Notes: generated by a model not told the origin, from the letters alone. A stretch of DNA of 64,000 nt from Begonia masoniana (GCA_022432975.1 CM039510.1:7761387-7825386); one strand, 5' to 3'; shown: positions 44,246-57,097, numbered from the stretch's first letter. Made by a program: numbers and translations.

Positions 44246-44947
44246 TGCTCGTGGCGACGGGGTGTGTTTTGGCTTGATGTTCCGATGGTTTGAGTGATGT
44301 ATGTCGAATGGATGTGAGTTAATCTTGTTGGTTAGTAGGTCTACGTGTCGGTTTGTTTATGAAAATGTTTAAGTATATGGATTAGAGGTTTTGATAGAAA
44401 ATTGTATGATAAGTCGAGTGTATATGTATGAAAATGTTTAAGTATATGGATTAGATGCTTTGATAGAAAATGCATGAATAGTCGAGCTTTGATGTATACG
44501 TAGTGGTAGTAGATTGTTTAGAATGTGAAGTCTTTATTTTGGAGAATATACTGGAACTGTTTGGTCATTTTAAAACAGGTATGGATACGCTCGATTTTTA
44601 GAGCGATCCACGCAGTTTGTTTTCTTGAGTATAGGTTATATTAGTGTCGTGTTTTAATTGATCTTACTTTAATTGTTTTAAATGTTATTTGTTTTAAGTT
44701 ATTAATAGTTTTGAGTCTAGTTTTAAATGTTTTAAAAGTCAAAATGTTTTACGCTCAAATGTTTGATGTTTAAGTTAAAGTTAGTCCCTAAAGGTTGTTA
44801 GAGGTGGGTCAATTGTCTAGGTTCAGTTTATTTTATAGTGTCGAGTGAAAAATGAAAAAGTTTATGCGAAAAACACGAGGGCTTAGGTAACGATTATGTC
44901 ACGGCAAGTCCGTGGCGGCCCTGATCGGGTTGGGGTCGTCACAGTTA

Positions 44948-44960
44948 TGGTATTAGAGAG
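44948..44960 (+). other. Element B primer binding site
   Basis: TGGTATTAGAGAG is a degraded match to the Met-type primer site, in the same position relative to the LTR as in element A. Confidence 0.65.
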
Positions 44961-45109
44961 ACAGAGTTTTAAAAGCGAGTTCTGTGATATGCCTGCCAAA
45001 AACACACCGCCGCACGAGGACTCTCCATCGACTGTAAGTATTTAAGTTTAAGTTTGATTCATAGATGTTTATATTGTTTTTGTCTTTTGTTTGTATTGTG
45101 TCTAGGAAC

Positions 45110-45600
45110 AAGAAAATGCCGAAAGCACCTGGAAAACTCGAGGAGAAATCCATTAGTCAGCTTATGGACATAATGCACCAATGGTCAGAACAAGTAGAGA
45201 TCTTACTCGACCGAGATGGAAATGGTAATAGACAAGATAGTATTTCATGGAACCAGGGTAGTGAACGAACTAGGCAGTTCGACCTCCGATATTTGATGGA
45301 TGTGCTATTGATCCGATACATGCCGAGGTGTAGGTTCGAACAACGGAAAGATTGTTTGACATTATTAAGGTGAAGGAGGTAGATAAGGTTTCTTATGTGA
45401 TGTGTCATCTGATGGGAGTGCAAGTTGCATTCCGGTCGATGTTTTCGGTGCGACAAGGTGGGGCACAAGGCCAGAGATTGTCTAGGACCGAATAAGATAC
45501 CACCGTGTTGTCCTCCGAGGATGTATACCTTGATCGAGGATGAAGGAACCGCTCAACCATCGGTTATTCCAGGTATATTCATATAGTGACGATTAATAAG
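45110..45600 (+). pseudogene. gag: Element B gag remnant with zinc knuckle
   Basis: A short frame beginning MPKAPGKLEEKS (ATG about 45116) covers the gag N-terminus. Most of the capsid region is deleted. A clear CCHC knuckle, [14 protein letters not shown], follows at 45440-45481 in another frame, then a segment paralleling the start of the A protease region (YTLIEDEGTAQPSVIPG). The 72-nt GTAAGTATTT..TCTAG leader intron candidate is at 45034-45105. Confidence 0.7.
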
Positions 45601-48118
45601 ATAAGGAGCGTTGGAGAAGAAGTGTAATTAGAGTAGGGGTTTAAAACGTAACTTTTGTATATTAGATAGAAGGAGGATTGTGAATAGAGAAAGTTACGCA
45701 TTGAGATGAATAACCTGGGATAATTGTGCAAGTGTGCACATACTTAGAATTTATTACCATTGGAGGGGTACGACTTAAGAGATCTAACGGTTTGACGAAT
45801 CCCCTAAGTATTTAAATGGAAGTAGTAACCAAAAGTCTAGCTTAGGTAAATTGTCGAATAGAAGCATTTGACTTAGTAAGTATCAGTGAAGAGAATAAAG
45901 ATGTAGAGGCGGAGTTGGAAGGTTAACAAATTTAGAGACGTTAGAAAATAGGAAATCTTATGTAAGGTGGTACTTAAGTTACAAGAATTAGACGGTTGCT
46001 AGGAGATACATACCACTTTAGGAGGTTAGTCGATAAGGGAGATTTGTTTCTCTTTGACGTGTGAGGTTTACGACCAAAGCGATAAGGGAGAAAACTTAGT
46101 TAAGTTAAGGGCGGTCTGTGAATAATAGACGCGTCAAGTCGTGAGTGCGTGTTGTTCGGCAGAGTGAGTACCAAATGAGGAAAAGTAACGAGTAATTGAT
46201 TTCTAACTTTTGATTTAGAAAGATAAGAGATGAGTAGTAAGTCTAAGGTTGACACAGTTCAAGTTAAATACCGTAACCTGTAACTTAGAATACTATTGAT
46301 GACGGATTTACGAGAGACCTTTACTAAAGAAAGGTGGGAACTGAGTGTCGTATGCTATGACTACGGGTAAAGCAGATGAGTTTAGGCGCGAGTTAGGATA
46401 CAACCCATGGGTTAGTAAGAGTCTCGAGATAGTAATTAACCCAAAGGATGTAAGAAAACTTAATTAAGCCAAGTTAGGTAAGTTAGAAAGATTGACCTAT
46501 AAAAGATTAAGTGGAGGCTGATTCGTGGGGGAATTAAGGATATTAATTTGGCCGCTTTGTTATTTTGGAGACTTAGGGAGTTGGCAGGGCTTGTGGTATA
46601 AGCCATAGCACGTTTGGTTTCATTAAAAGTAAGGAATGCTTCTAAGTTTTTTTTGGAAATGGAAGAACAAGATTGGAGGATTTTAGAAGATTAGGATTCA
46701 GGTTGTAAATCTACCTACAACAAGTTTGCTAACAAGAAAATTGTTAGACGAATTATTGTGAAGAAGCTAAGGAGAACATTATGAACCTGACTAGAAGAAA
46801 TGACCAAGTAGTAGATTAGTTCGTAACTTTCGAGGAAGTCTTAGTGTGATATTAAGAATAAGTCTAGGACATTATCTAAATTAAATAAAGGGTTTAGATT
46901 TGAAATTTTAATCGAATGTTAGTGTTGTGCGGATTGATAGATTAATGGGTCACCAGACGAGGAGGACGAGAGATTGCACAAATAATGTTCAAGTGCATAG
47001 AGATAAGATTAAATTAGGGAAATTCGAAGGCTCGACCCGTATGTAGTGAAGTCGAAGCCAACGATTTGGTAAATAGTTAAGGTTAGGAATGATAAGCTTA
47101 AGTGTGTCAAGAAGATCGCGACTTGAGGAAATAGAGAATGTGTGATGTGAGATAAAATGACCGGTTAGGTAGATCTTTGGATTTCGAATAGTGTAGTACG
47201 AGTAAGTAAGAAGTTTTACTAGATCGAACGGAAACTCGAAACAAGAGTTAAGTAGTTAAGGTAGAGAAATTTGGAGCATGTTGGATGAAATGAAGGGAGA
47301 ATTGCATGAAGGCTATGCAAGTGAACTTAGAAGTGAGAGTAAATTTTGAGGTTTAGTAAAGTTGACTTGTAAGTTACGTCGAAGTGCTTATGCACATTTT
47401 CTTTTAGGTGTTGGGTGAATAATTTAAGGAAGTGATTTAGACTTAAGATTTGTTGTGATTGATAAAAACCGAGGCACAAGTTGGACAAATGAGCGTTGTG
47501 GACATAGTGATAAAGACTTAGAGAATACTTTGAAAGAGAAGGGGGGTTAAAATTTAAGTATTGATAGCCCTGAGTACTAGGATCGTGTTATAGTGACTAA
47601 TGGAACGTCATGAATGCCCATTGTCCATGGGTGTAAAGAACGTATGTGATGGATTGGAAATGAGATAGTAAGGTAGAGGAGGACTTGGAGTAGAAGAAAA
47701 TAATATGAGGAGGCTATGTAATAGGTCCTTAGTATTAAGTAATAGATGAAGCTTCGAAGAATTATGATGGCTATAAATGAGTTAGATTGATGTGGTATGA
47801 GAAAAGTAGGGAAACGATTGAATTTAATTCGAGGAAAACTAGGATGGAGTTTGAGTTGGGAGAGATTTAAGAGATTAAGTGATGATGGATTAGGTTGAAA
47901 GCAATGGACGTATGAGTGAATGAGTTACAAATGCATAGTTAGGAGAATCATAACTTTGGAGATCTAGGAATTTTCGTTACCCGATGAGTGATTAAGGCCT
48001 TAGAGTAATCAAGATTTAGTATTGCAGTGGTAATTACGGTGGTAGCATTGGAGTGAGAAATAAGAGGATTGTCTAAGCAACAATTTTGAGGACAAAATTC
48101 CAATTAAGGAGGGAAGGA
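45601..48118 (+). pseudogene. Element B decayed pol region and polypurine tract
   Basis: About 2.5 kb of purine-biased sequence with no ORF. Local resemblances to element A pol remain (for example aagttacaagaattag and gtcgataaggga near 45975-46040 against caactacaggaattag and gtagacaaggga near 16675), suggesting a pol that has been deleted and mutated beyond function. It ends caattttgaggacaaaattcc and the tract AAGGAGGGAAGGA before the LTR. Confidence 0.65.
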
Positions 48119-48452
48119 TGTAACACCCGAGTTTTCGGGTTTCCGCTCCAAGGCTATTTTGGTAAATAAGTAAATTAGGTCCGTTTTGCGAGCGGATAGT
48201 TTTATTGGGACCCTAGAAATTTACAGGGATTTGTAGAAGAATAAGTGAAATTTTAGAAACCCGAATCGAGAAGAGTAATACTAGAATTCCTGTTTTAGCC
48301 TTTTAGTATATTAATTTGTAAAAATAGCAAAATAAGTCCGTTTTGGAAACGGTGAGTTTTGTTAGAACTCTAAGATTAAATTGGAATTTATGGAGATATA
48401 CGGGATTTACGGAAGAGCGAAACGGTATATTAATGTTTTAATAGGAATTAGG

Positions 48453-48494
<42 letters not shown>

Positions 48495-50749
48495 AATAAT
48501 AAAACAAAACAAAACAACAGAATTTTCATTCTGTTGTTTAAGTCGAGCCCGAGCCCGACGCCGAGAGAGAGGCGACGAAGGAGAACGGCGACGATCGACG
48601 AACGCCGGCGTCCAACCTCGACGCTTTCCGGCCAGAAAACGGCGGCGACTCCAGGGTGTGCGGTTTCCGACCATCCTCGCGCACGAACTGAACGGTATGC
48701 CTCCTCCGTGCCATGTTTTCGTGCTATTGGTGGCCGTGGATCGCTGAGCCGCTAGGGCTCCGATCGCCGGTCGTTTTTGGTGGCTTTCAGTGTCAAATGG
48801 CCGAGCTTAACGCTGGCTATTGTTGATTGGCCGTGTTGAGCTCAATGTGAGCGAATTTCAGTGAATGCCCGATTAGGGCAATTCGGGTTTGTGGTTGGAA
48901 ACTTCGATTTTTGGTTAGATTATTCTAATTAAGGGTATAGGTGGTTGATTGAAGAGGAAATAAGTAGAAATTGATGAAAAATCGAAAAGAGAAATTTTGG
49001 GGAAAAAGGGGCAGTTTCGGGTTTCTGCAAAATTGACCTAGCTCCGGTCATTTGTTTTAAAATTCCTCGGCAGATTAAAATAGGTTATTAGAGGAGTACG
49101 TGGCCGCTGGAATCGTTCGATTCCGATAACCGACGCGAAAGTTACGCGCGTTCGAAGTTTTAGGTCGGTTTTTACCGAACCCAAATTTGTGGCCCATTTA
49201 ATTAGGTTTTAATTGGATTAGGCTAGAAATAGTAATTAGAGATGTTTTCACGAAAATAAGAGTTTAGTTATGCCCGAATGAAAAAATGAAGTTTTAGGAA
49301 AGAATTTCCTAAATTAGGAGATTAGTTTAAGTTTGAAATTAGTTTAATTCGAATTGATTTAATGTATCTTATTTATGAAATGCTTTAGGTGGAGACGACT
49401 TTTGGACGGTGCTCGGCTTTCTACGGACGCCAGGTAAGTGAGCGTTAGGCTTTCCGGCCACTAAGGCCCTACATCGTACAATGTAGATAATGTTGATTGT
49501 TTTGATGAAAGTGATTGTAGAGGTTGGGGGAAGATGGGTAGTTAAGGAAAGAGTGATAGTTAAGTAGTGCCTTAGTTATGTTGTAGTGCTCATGTGATAG
49601 GTTCTTCCTTACGTGTATGTCTCCTCATGCATTATGTTTTCTTAAAGTGCATACGAATGGTTTATGAACATGTTTTTACGAAAAGTTAGAGGAATGATGA
49701 ATGTTTTCACGGGACTATATGAATGTTTTCACGGGACTATATGGATGTTTTCACGGGACTATATGGATGTTTTCACGGGACTATATGGATGTTTTCACGG
49801 GACTATATGCATGTTTTCACGGGACTATATGGATGTTTTCACGGAACTAAATGAATGTTTTTCATGAACAGGAAAAAGGTTTTTACGAAACGAAACTGTT
49901 TTACAAATGTCATGCATATATGAAATGTTATGTTTAGCACGCTCCTTACTAAGCATTAGGCTTAATGTAGTTGTTGTATGATGTAGGTGACAGGTGTGAA
50001 CTCGATGACAAAGAACAGGTGGTCGACGGATGGTGCTCGTGGCGACGGGGTGTGTTTTGGCTTGATGTTCCGATGGTTTGAGTGATGTATGTCGAATGGA
50101 TGTGAGTTAATCTTGTTGGTTAGTAGGTCTACGTGTCGGTTTGTTTATGAAAATGTTTAAGTATATGGATTAGAGGTTTTGATAGAAAATTGTATGATAA
50201 GTCGAGTGTATATGTATGAAAATGTTTAAGTATATGGATTAGATGCTTTGATAGAAAATGCATGAATAGTCGAGCTTTGATGTATACGTAGTGGTAGTAG
50301 ATTGTTTAGAATGTGAAGTCTTTATTTTGGAGAATATACTGGAACTGTTTGGGCATTTTTAAATGTTTGGTCATTTTAAAACAGGTATGGATACGCTCGA
50401 TTTTTAGAGCGATCCACGCAGTTTGTTTTCTTGAGTATAGGTTATATTAGTGTCGTGTTTTAATTGATCTTACTTTAATTGTTTTAAATGTTATTTGTTT
50501 TAAGTTATTAATAGTTTTGAGTCTAGTTTTAAATGTTTTAAAAGTCGAAATGTTTTACGCTCAAATGTTTGATGTTTAAGTCAAAGTTAGTCCCTAAAGG
50601 TTGTTAGAGGTGGGTCAATTGTCTAGGTTCAGTTTATTTTATAGTGTCGAGTGAAAAATGAAAAAGTTTATGCGAAAAACACGAGGGCTTAGGTAACGAT
50701 TATGTCACGGCAAGTCCGTGGCGGCCCTGATCGGGTTGGGGTCGTCACA
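48119..50749 (+). repeat. Element B 3' LTR
   Basis: 2631 bp. Compared with the 5' LTR it has an extra ATT unit, more 22-bp units and a short tandem insertion near 50350-50380 (gggcatttttaaatgtttgg). Exon 2 is 49389-49433; exon 3 starts at 49987. The hairpins are unchanged (hairpin I 49456-49468). Confidence 0.95.
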
Positions 50750-50754
50750 GGGAG

Positions 50755-52604
50755 TGACTTTGGCTATTAGATCCTAGGATGACTTGTGGTTAGAACTATT
50801 AGGATTTTGTTTTAACTACTGCAATGTAAATGTTTTAGGTGAAGAAGTTTTAAGAGAAAGGAGCTCAAACTGCTAAGGAGACCAGGTAAGTGAATGTGTA
50901 GGTTTCTCGGTCATTAGGACCCTACATCAAAGGATGCTAGGTAGAAACTCATATGATAAATAGAAGTTTCCCTTATGTTACTGTCTATTGTTATGCCGAT
51001 GATTAGCTCAGTGGTAAAGTTTCATGTCGAATGGTACTCAGTTCTGTAGCTTGATGATTTAAGAATTTTCATGTTCATGCATCATGAATGTTTTATGCAT
51101 ATGAAAATGTTTTAAGAGCATGTCTTCGCATGAACAAGATAAGAATATAAAACTTATGCAACGTGAATTAAGGGAGGGTTGGGGGCGGTTTGGCCTATGT
51201 CACTGTCTAAAAGAAGGACCATGATACGACCCGCAAGGGAACTATGTGCACTCTCACTGCCAAACCCCCTTTACCGGCACAAATTCTCTCTTAATCCACA
51301 CAACTTAAATGAAGAATATGATCAATGACTATGAATGATGAATATGATCAATGACTATGAATGATGAATATGATCAATGATTATGAATGATGAATATGAT
51401 CAATGACTATGATTGATGAATATGATCCATGACTATGAATGATGATTACGAGCAAGATATGAATAAGAAAAGACTTATGAGCATGTGATTTTCCAAATTA
51501 TACATTCATGCATCCATGTTAGTGTTGCATTCCTTGCTAAGCATTAGGCTTATAGTTTAAACCTTATGATGTAGGTGACGAGTTTTCAGGTGAGGATCTC
51601 AAAGTTAATGAGGACGTCTAAGCTTGGTTGCTGGAGGGTGTTCAGGGTGCAATTCTGTGGCTGGATGGCAAATGAGACCCCGGGTTAATGTTTTATGATT
51701 TTAGTTAAGATAATGAATATAATAGGTTGAGTAGGATGAGTCTACCTTATATCATTGAGTCTTTTGAAGTTGTCTGTTGATCTCTGAATCTGGGGATAAT
51801 TTTAAGGATCATCGAATGGTCTGTTTGTTTAAGTCTTCTGCTATATGAATTCTGGATGAGTCTATGATTCTTATTCATTAAGGTTTATAGTTACCAGGTT
51901 AAGATTTGAGTGAGTTGTGGTATTTTCTGTTGGATGAAGTTGGTTGATGACTATAGTGTTTTACTGCCGTATGATAGAGGCTGGATGAGGCAATCATCCG
52001 GCTGACGTCATCGGCGGATGTCAAATGATGGAAGTTGAACGATTGAGTCTTCCGGATGACGTCACCGGAAGATGTAGTATGTTTCCTCGTCGGATGATGT
52101 AAATGGTATTTTGTCGTCTAGCGTTAGGTGGATGAAGCGTATTCCTTCACCGGATGATGTAAATGGTATTTTGTCGTCTAGCGTTTGGTGGATGAAGCGT
52201 ATTCCTTCACCGGATGATGTAAATGGTATTTTGTCGTCTAGCGTTCGGTGGATGAAGCGTATTCCTTCGCCGGATGATGTAAATGGTATTTTGTCGTCTA
52301 GCGTTCGGTGGATGGAGCGTATTCCTTCACCGGATGATGTAAATGTTAATTTGTCGTCTAGTGACCGGATGATGTGAGTATTTTCTTATTGTTTAATGTT
52401 CGGCTAATGTTTTAAATCGGTCACGTAAAGCACACATGACCACCGGTCGATGTAAGTTTATTTCTTTGTTGGCAGACCCAGTTTAAGAGATGTTCAAAAG
52501 AAAAAAAATATATATATTGCCGAAAATGAGTTGGGTGTGAGTAATAAGAATTAAATGATTAAGAAAGATATGAATTACGTGACGATCCCTCCCGGGTCGT
52601 TACA
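50755..52604 (+). repeat. Element A LTR3, right part
   Basis: Continuation of 41791-42356. It carries exon 2 (50839-50885), hairpin I (50909-50921), five 26-bp units, exon 3 (51575-51621, acidic frame intact), TGACGTCA sites and five 60-bp units (about 52090-52367). It ends GGGTCGTTACA, followed by the gcctc target duplication. Confidence 0.95.
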
Positions 52605-53167
52605 GCCTCAGTCTGACGAATAGGTGGCTGGTGGCACGACCTTTTGGGGGTGGTTGCGGCAGCCAGTCATATTTCTGACCCGAGGGAGTGAAGTTTTTAA
52701 AGTAAAGTTTATGTCTGAAAACTCTGTTGGGATTCTGTGTTTTTGTTTTAAAACTCTGTTGGGAACTCTAAGGGGAATTTTATAATGTATAGGTTTTGGC
52801 ATTTAAGTTTTTAAACCTCTGTAATTGATAGTTGTATATATGTTTTGAAACATTTTGGAACTGCTTGAGTTCTTCCTTTTAGGTTGTGCATGGATTGTCT
52901 CAAGTTCTTAGAGCTATCCATGCAGACTGATTTCTAGAACTTCTGTCATGTTTTCTGATATGCCCAAAATTATGTTTTGAATCGATTTCTGTAGTTTGAA
53001 GTTTTTGTGCCTTCTGTTTTTATGTCTTCCTGTTGAAAATGATAAATTTTTCCTTTGAAATTTACATCTTCCGCCTTACGTCATCTGCCCACATCTTCCG
53101 CCAGTTAACGTACATCTTCTGCCTTTTGTCATCTGCCCACATCTTCTGCCCAGGTAACCTACACTTC
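52605..53167 (+). repeat. S-family LTR (S-f), part after the 40-kb insertion
   Basis: This begins with the duplicated gcctc and continues exon 3 of the host LTR (agtctgacgaatagg). It then runs into CATCTTCCGCC repeats and is cut at 53167 where an inverted LTR end starts (TGTGACGGCCCC). The 3' end of this LTR is missing. Confidence 0.75.
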
Positions 53168-55075
53168 TGTGACGGCCCCTGACCCGATCGGGGTCCGAGG
53201 AACCATCACTCCGGGACATTTAAAATGGGGACTATTTTTATTTTTTTTTAAAACAAACAGACAATGCAGACTGAACTTTTTTTTTTTTTTTAACAGAGCA
53301 ACCCTTAAAACTTTACAGCGAGAGAAAACCTTCTCTGGATTTAAGAGCAGAACGGTAAAACAGTTAAACCGAATTGCAGAATGAATGGCAGAAGGAAATC
53401 AGAATACTTGGAACATTTAAATAAAAGACTGGATGGACGACGGGCATGCAGAGGAAACATGATAAAATACATGCAGTGAAAATAAACGAGAAATATAGAC
53501 TGAAAGGCATACTGGGAGAAAGTTACGGTGAATAACAGAATCGGGCGATATAGGGCAGAAGATGTAAATGAAACGGGGTGGAAGAAGTAGGCAAATGACG
53601 TTAGGCGGAAGATGTAACCAAACTGGGAGGAAGAAGTAAGGCAAAAGACAGCGGTATACGTGAATAAGACAAAAGTGAACAGTAAACAGCGGCAGATATG
53701 AATAAGACAAAAGTGAACAATAACAGCGGTAGATATGAATGAAATAGAAGCAACAGAAACAGCGGTAGTAGTAAAGCAGATGACGTCAGGCGAATGATGT
53801 GGATGACGTCAAGCGGAAGATGTAAATAAACTGGGCGGAAGATGTGGGCAGAAAAAAACTGTTCACCGGTGGAAGTGAACTACAGACAAAAATGAACTGT
53901 TCACCGGTGGAAGTGAATTTAAAGACAGCGGCGGATGTGCTTTTAAAGGCAGCAGTGGATGTGCTTTTAAAGGGCAGCGGTGGATGTGATTTCTAAAGGG
54001 CAGCGGTGGATGTGATTTTAAAAGCAGCGGTGAATGTGATTTTTAAAGGGCAGCGGTGGATGTGATTTCTAAAGGGCAGCGGTGGATGTGAATAAACAAA
54101 AGAGAATAGTAAACAGCGGCAGATGTGAATAAAACAAAAATGAACAGTGTCTAGCGGTAGAAGTGGACCGGTCGATGTGAACAACAGACATGAACTTACA
54201 AACAACGGTGGATGTGAAGTAATAAAAGTGAACAGTGGCAGCGGTGGATGTGAATAAACTGGGCGGGCGATATAGACTAGCGGTAGATGTAGAGTTTAAA
54301 GACAAAATTGACAACTTTTAACAGGATTACATAAAAACAGAAGTCATGAAAACAGAAAGTATAAAAACTTCAAACTTCAGAAACCGATTCAAAACATGAT
54401 TTTCGGACATAACAGAAAACATGACAGAAGTTTAAGAAATCAAACTCCATGGATAACTCTAAAACCAGAGACCATCCATGCACAGACAATTAGAGGAAAC
54501 TCTAGGCAGTTCCAGAATATTTCAAATTATATTAATACAACTGTCAAATACAGAGGTTTTAAACATCAATATAGATGGCATACATCGTTTTAAAATCTCA
54601 GAAACAGTATAGAACTTGGCATGCATTTCCAGAATTCACCAAAACAGAAGTTTTAAAACATAAACACAAACTTTAAAACCTCATTCTCTCTAGTCAGGAA
54701 CATGTCTAGCCACCACAACCAACCTCAAAGCTTGCGCCACCAGCCACCTATTCGTCGGACTGAGGCACAAAGTCCTCATCCACAGGATCCGTACTTACAT
54801 TAGGGAGTTCAACTATGAGCCTAAAGCTCAGTAAGAACATATAAAATGCAGTGATGCATATGCTATGCATGAACTTTCAGAATACGGTGACAGTACAGTA
54901 CATTACGTTTCACTGGCAGGGGGTATAAGTGGGGCTTATAGGAGAATATGAGTGACAGAAGTGCACTATCAGGCACTAACAGAGATACAGTACAGAAATA
55001 CAGAATAGAACACCAGTCTCCGTCCCACACTTAACCGGTACATTACAATCAGATTTTATCTTTCTTAAGTCAAAT
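53168..55075 (-). repeat. Inverted S-family LTR (S-g), truncated
   Basis: Read on the minus strand: LTR end at 53168, repeats at 53640-54290, and exon 3 at 54748-54794 (STDPVDEDFVPQSDE then stop, acceptor AG altered). It breaks in intron 2 near 55075, where AT-rich sequence begins. The hairpin TGAGC-TTTAG-GCTCA before exon 3 is intact. Confidence 0.7.
53640..54290 (-). repeat. Inverted GCGGTGGATGTG tandem repeats
   Basis: Many 20-30-bp units with agcggtggatgtg (minus strand cacatccaccgct) are joined by short A/T tracts. TGACGTCA-like sites lie at about 53783-53812. This is the counterpart of the arrays at 2740-3280 and 59150-59450. Confidence 0.8.
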
Positions 55076-55360
55076 AATAAGTTATATGAATATATTTTAT
55101 TATAATATTAATTAAATTACTTAATAGATAAATAAGTTGTAAAAATAAAATTTTGATAAAAACAAACAATCATCCTGACAAGATATATTAATATATTATA
55201 TTTTAAAGTATAATTAAAAAAAATAGAAATTAAATAAATCAATGTCAAAATAAAATTCAAGTATTCATGCTTTTAGCACTTACGCGTTGGGTTACGTGAA
55301 AGTAAACATTTGAAGATAAGACATGGAAATCCACGTGTCATTAGAAGACATGAAGTGTTG
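55076..55360. repeat. AT-rich block related to 8252-8900 (inverted)
   Basis: The sequence resembles the reverse complement of the AT-rich block near 8390-8730, including the ccacgtgtcat motif. No gene. It separates two inverted S LTR segments. Confidence 0.5.
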
Positions 55361-57097
55361 TGTGACGACCCCCGACCTGATTGGGGTCAGCGAGCCATCA
55401 CTCTGGACATTTTAAAACGTGGTTTTTTTTTTGTAACTTTTAAAAACTTTAAGGAGAGCTTACAGAGAGGAGAGCTTCTCTAGTGTTGAAAACTAGAAGA
55501 CATATTTAAAGTCGGACTTCAGAAATAAATGGCAGAAGCAAAACAGGAAGACAGGAATATTAAAAACTTGGATGAGTACTTTAGACGAGAGCAGGAAGAC
55601 AGGGAGAAATGAAAACAGGAAAAACAGAATACTTTGGACGTTTAAAATAGAGAGAAGAATGGACGACAGAAAACAGGAGGCAGAATAGACGACAGATATG
55701 CAATGGGGAACTTAATAAAATGGGAAACATAAACTGGAAGTCGTGCAGTGGAAGACTTACTATAGACGACAGAAGATGACAGAGGCTGTGGATGACAGAA
55801 ACTGATGATAGAAGCCATGGACGACAGAAATGGACGACAGAAACCGTGGACAACAGAAGCTGACGACTGAAGTCGTGGACGACTGAAGTCGTGGACGACT
55901 GAAGTCGTGGGCGACAGAAGTGGGTGACGTTATCGCCCACAACTTTGGACGACTAACACTTAGGTAAAATACTTTAAACAATTACCCGTCGAACGAGTAC
56001 TGTGGACAATTGGACTTTGGACGACGTTATCGCCCACAACTTTGGACGATAACTTTAAAGAAACAAAAATGGACAAATCTTTTACAAAAGGCGTGGACGA
56101 CTGTTTTCTTTTGTAAAACTTGAAAACTTGAAAGACATAAACGTATACTCCGCCGATCGATCGGTTACCCCAGGCGATTGATCGGCTACATCTCTGTTTG
56201 ACAACTTACTTCTTTTGACACAAAGAGTATTAAAACCCCAAAACCTGATTCAAAACACAGTTTTAAAACATACTTGAAAACATGACAGAAGTTCAAAAAT
56301 CTAACTGTATGGATAGCTCTAAAACCCAAGACAATTCATGCAGAACCTAAAAGAAAAGACTCCAAACAGTTCCATAATATTTCAAAATATACATTCAACT
56401 ATCAAACAGAGGTTTTAAAACATCAACAGAGAGTCTATACACCGTTTTAAAATCTCAGAAGCTGTACAGAACTTGACATACACTTCAAGAATTCACCAGA
56501 CAGGAGTTTCAAAACATCAACACTAAATCTATACATCATTTTAAAAATCCCAACAGAAACTATACTAACATGAACTTCATTTTTAAAAACTTTACTCCCT
56601 CGGGTCAAAAATATGTCTGGCTGCCGCAACCACCCCCGAAAGCTCATGCCACCAACCACCTATTCGTCGGTCTGAGGCACAAAATCCTCATCCATGGGTT
56701 CCGTACCTACATCAGGGAGTTCATCTATGAGCATAAAGCTCAGTAAGAACATAAAAATGCAGTGGTGCATATGTTATGCATGAACTTTCGAAATACAGTG
56801 ACATTATATTACATTACTTTTATCTGTCAGGGGGGTATAAGTGGGGCTTATAGAGGAACTGGCGCAGCAGAGGTGCACTTTCAGGCACATTACAGAGATA
56901 CAGTACAGTAATACAGAACAGAATGTCAGTCCCCGTCCCACACTTAATCGAACATTACATTACAGGTTTTATCTTTCTTAACTTCAAAACCGTGTGCAGA
57001 AAATATTTACATGACTTTCAGGAAAAACGTGTATGCATGGACATTCATTGTGCACAGACTTAACATTCTGGAACATTCTGAAAATAACAGTTCAAAG
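55361..57097 (-). repeat. Inverted S-family LTR (S-h), 3' half
   Basis: The LTR end TGTGACGACCCC is at 55361. Repeats of gtggacgacagaag type lie at about 55760-56090, CGATCGATCGG near 56154, and exon 3 at 56660-56706 (minus strand, TEPMDEDFVPQTDE and stop). The LTR is interrupted by family C at 57098 and resumes at 62311. Confidence 0.75.
57093..57097 (+). other. Target duplication caaag, left copy for family C LTR
   Basis: caaag here and at 62311-62315 flank the C LTR exactly. Confidence 0.92.

Larger units (their letters stand above)
42357..44943 (+). repeat. Element B 5' LTR
   Basis: 2587 bp, TGTAACACCCGAG...GGGGTCGTCACA. It contains an ATT microsatellite (about 42692-42726), a GC-rich Arg-rich-frame segment (about 42780-42930), exon 2, an intron 2 with a 22-bp minisatellite (about 43936-44066) and exon 3. 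Confidence 0.95.
42357..50749 (+). mobile_element. Element B: non-autonomous Ty3-type retrotransposon
   Basis: This 8.4-kb element has LTRs of 2587 and 2631 bp, near-identical apart from repeat-number changes and roughly a dozen substitutions, and a perfect gggag duplication. The interior is only 3.2 kb and has a gag remnant with one CCHC knuckle and decayed pol-like sequence without usable ORFs. The LTR start (TGTAACACCCGAG), primer site and polypurine tract resemble element A. Young LTRs around a dead interior imply mobilisation by proteins from another element. Confidence 0.93.
12446..52604 (+). mobile_element. Element A: dimeric Tekay-like chromovirus array, LTR-int-LTR-int-LTR
   Basis: Three copies of a ~2.4-kb LTR alternate with two copies of a Ty3-type gag-pol interior, and a single target duplication (gcctc) flanks the whole. 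The interior order is gag, protease, RT, RNase H, integrase and a C-terminal chromodomain-like segment, which suggests the Tekay/Del chromovirus branch. Both interiors are dead, with several in-frame stops in common. LTR2 is a hybrid of LTR1 and LTR3 in its diagnostic bases, pointing to unequal crossover after insertion. Three younger elements (T, K, B) interrupt it. Lineage assignment rests on motif recognition. Confidence 0.9.
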
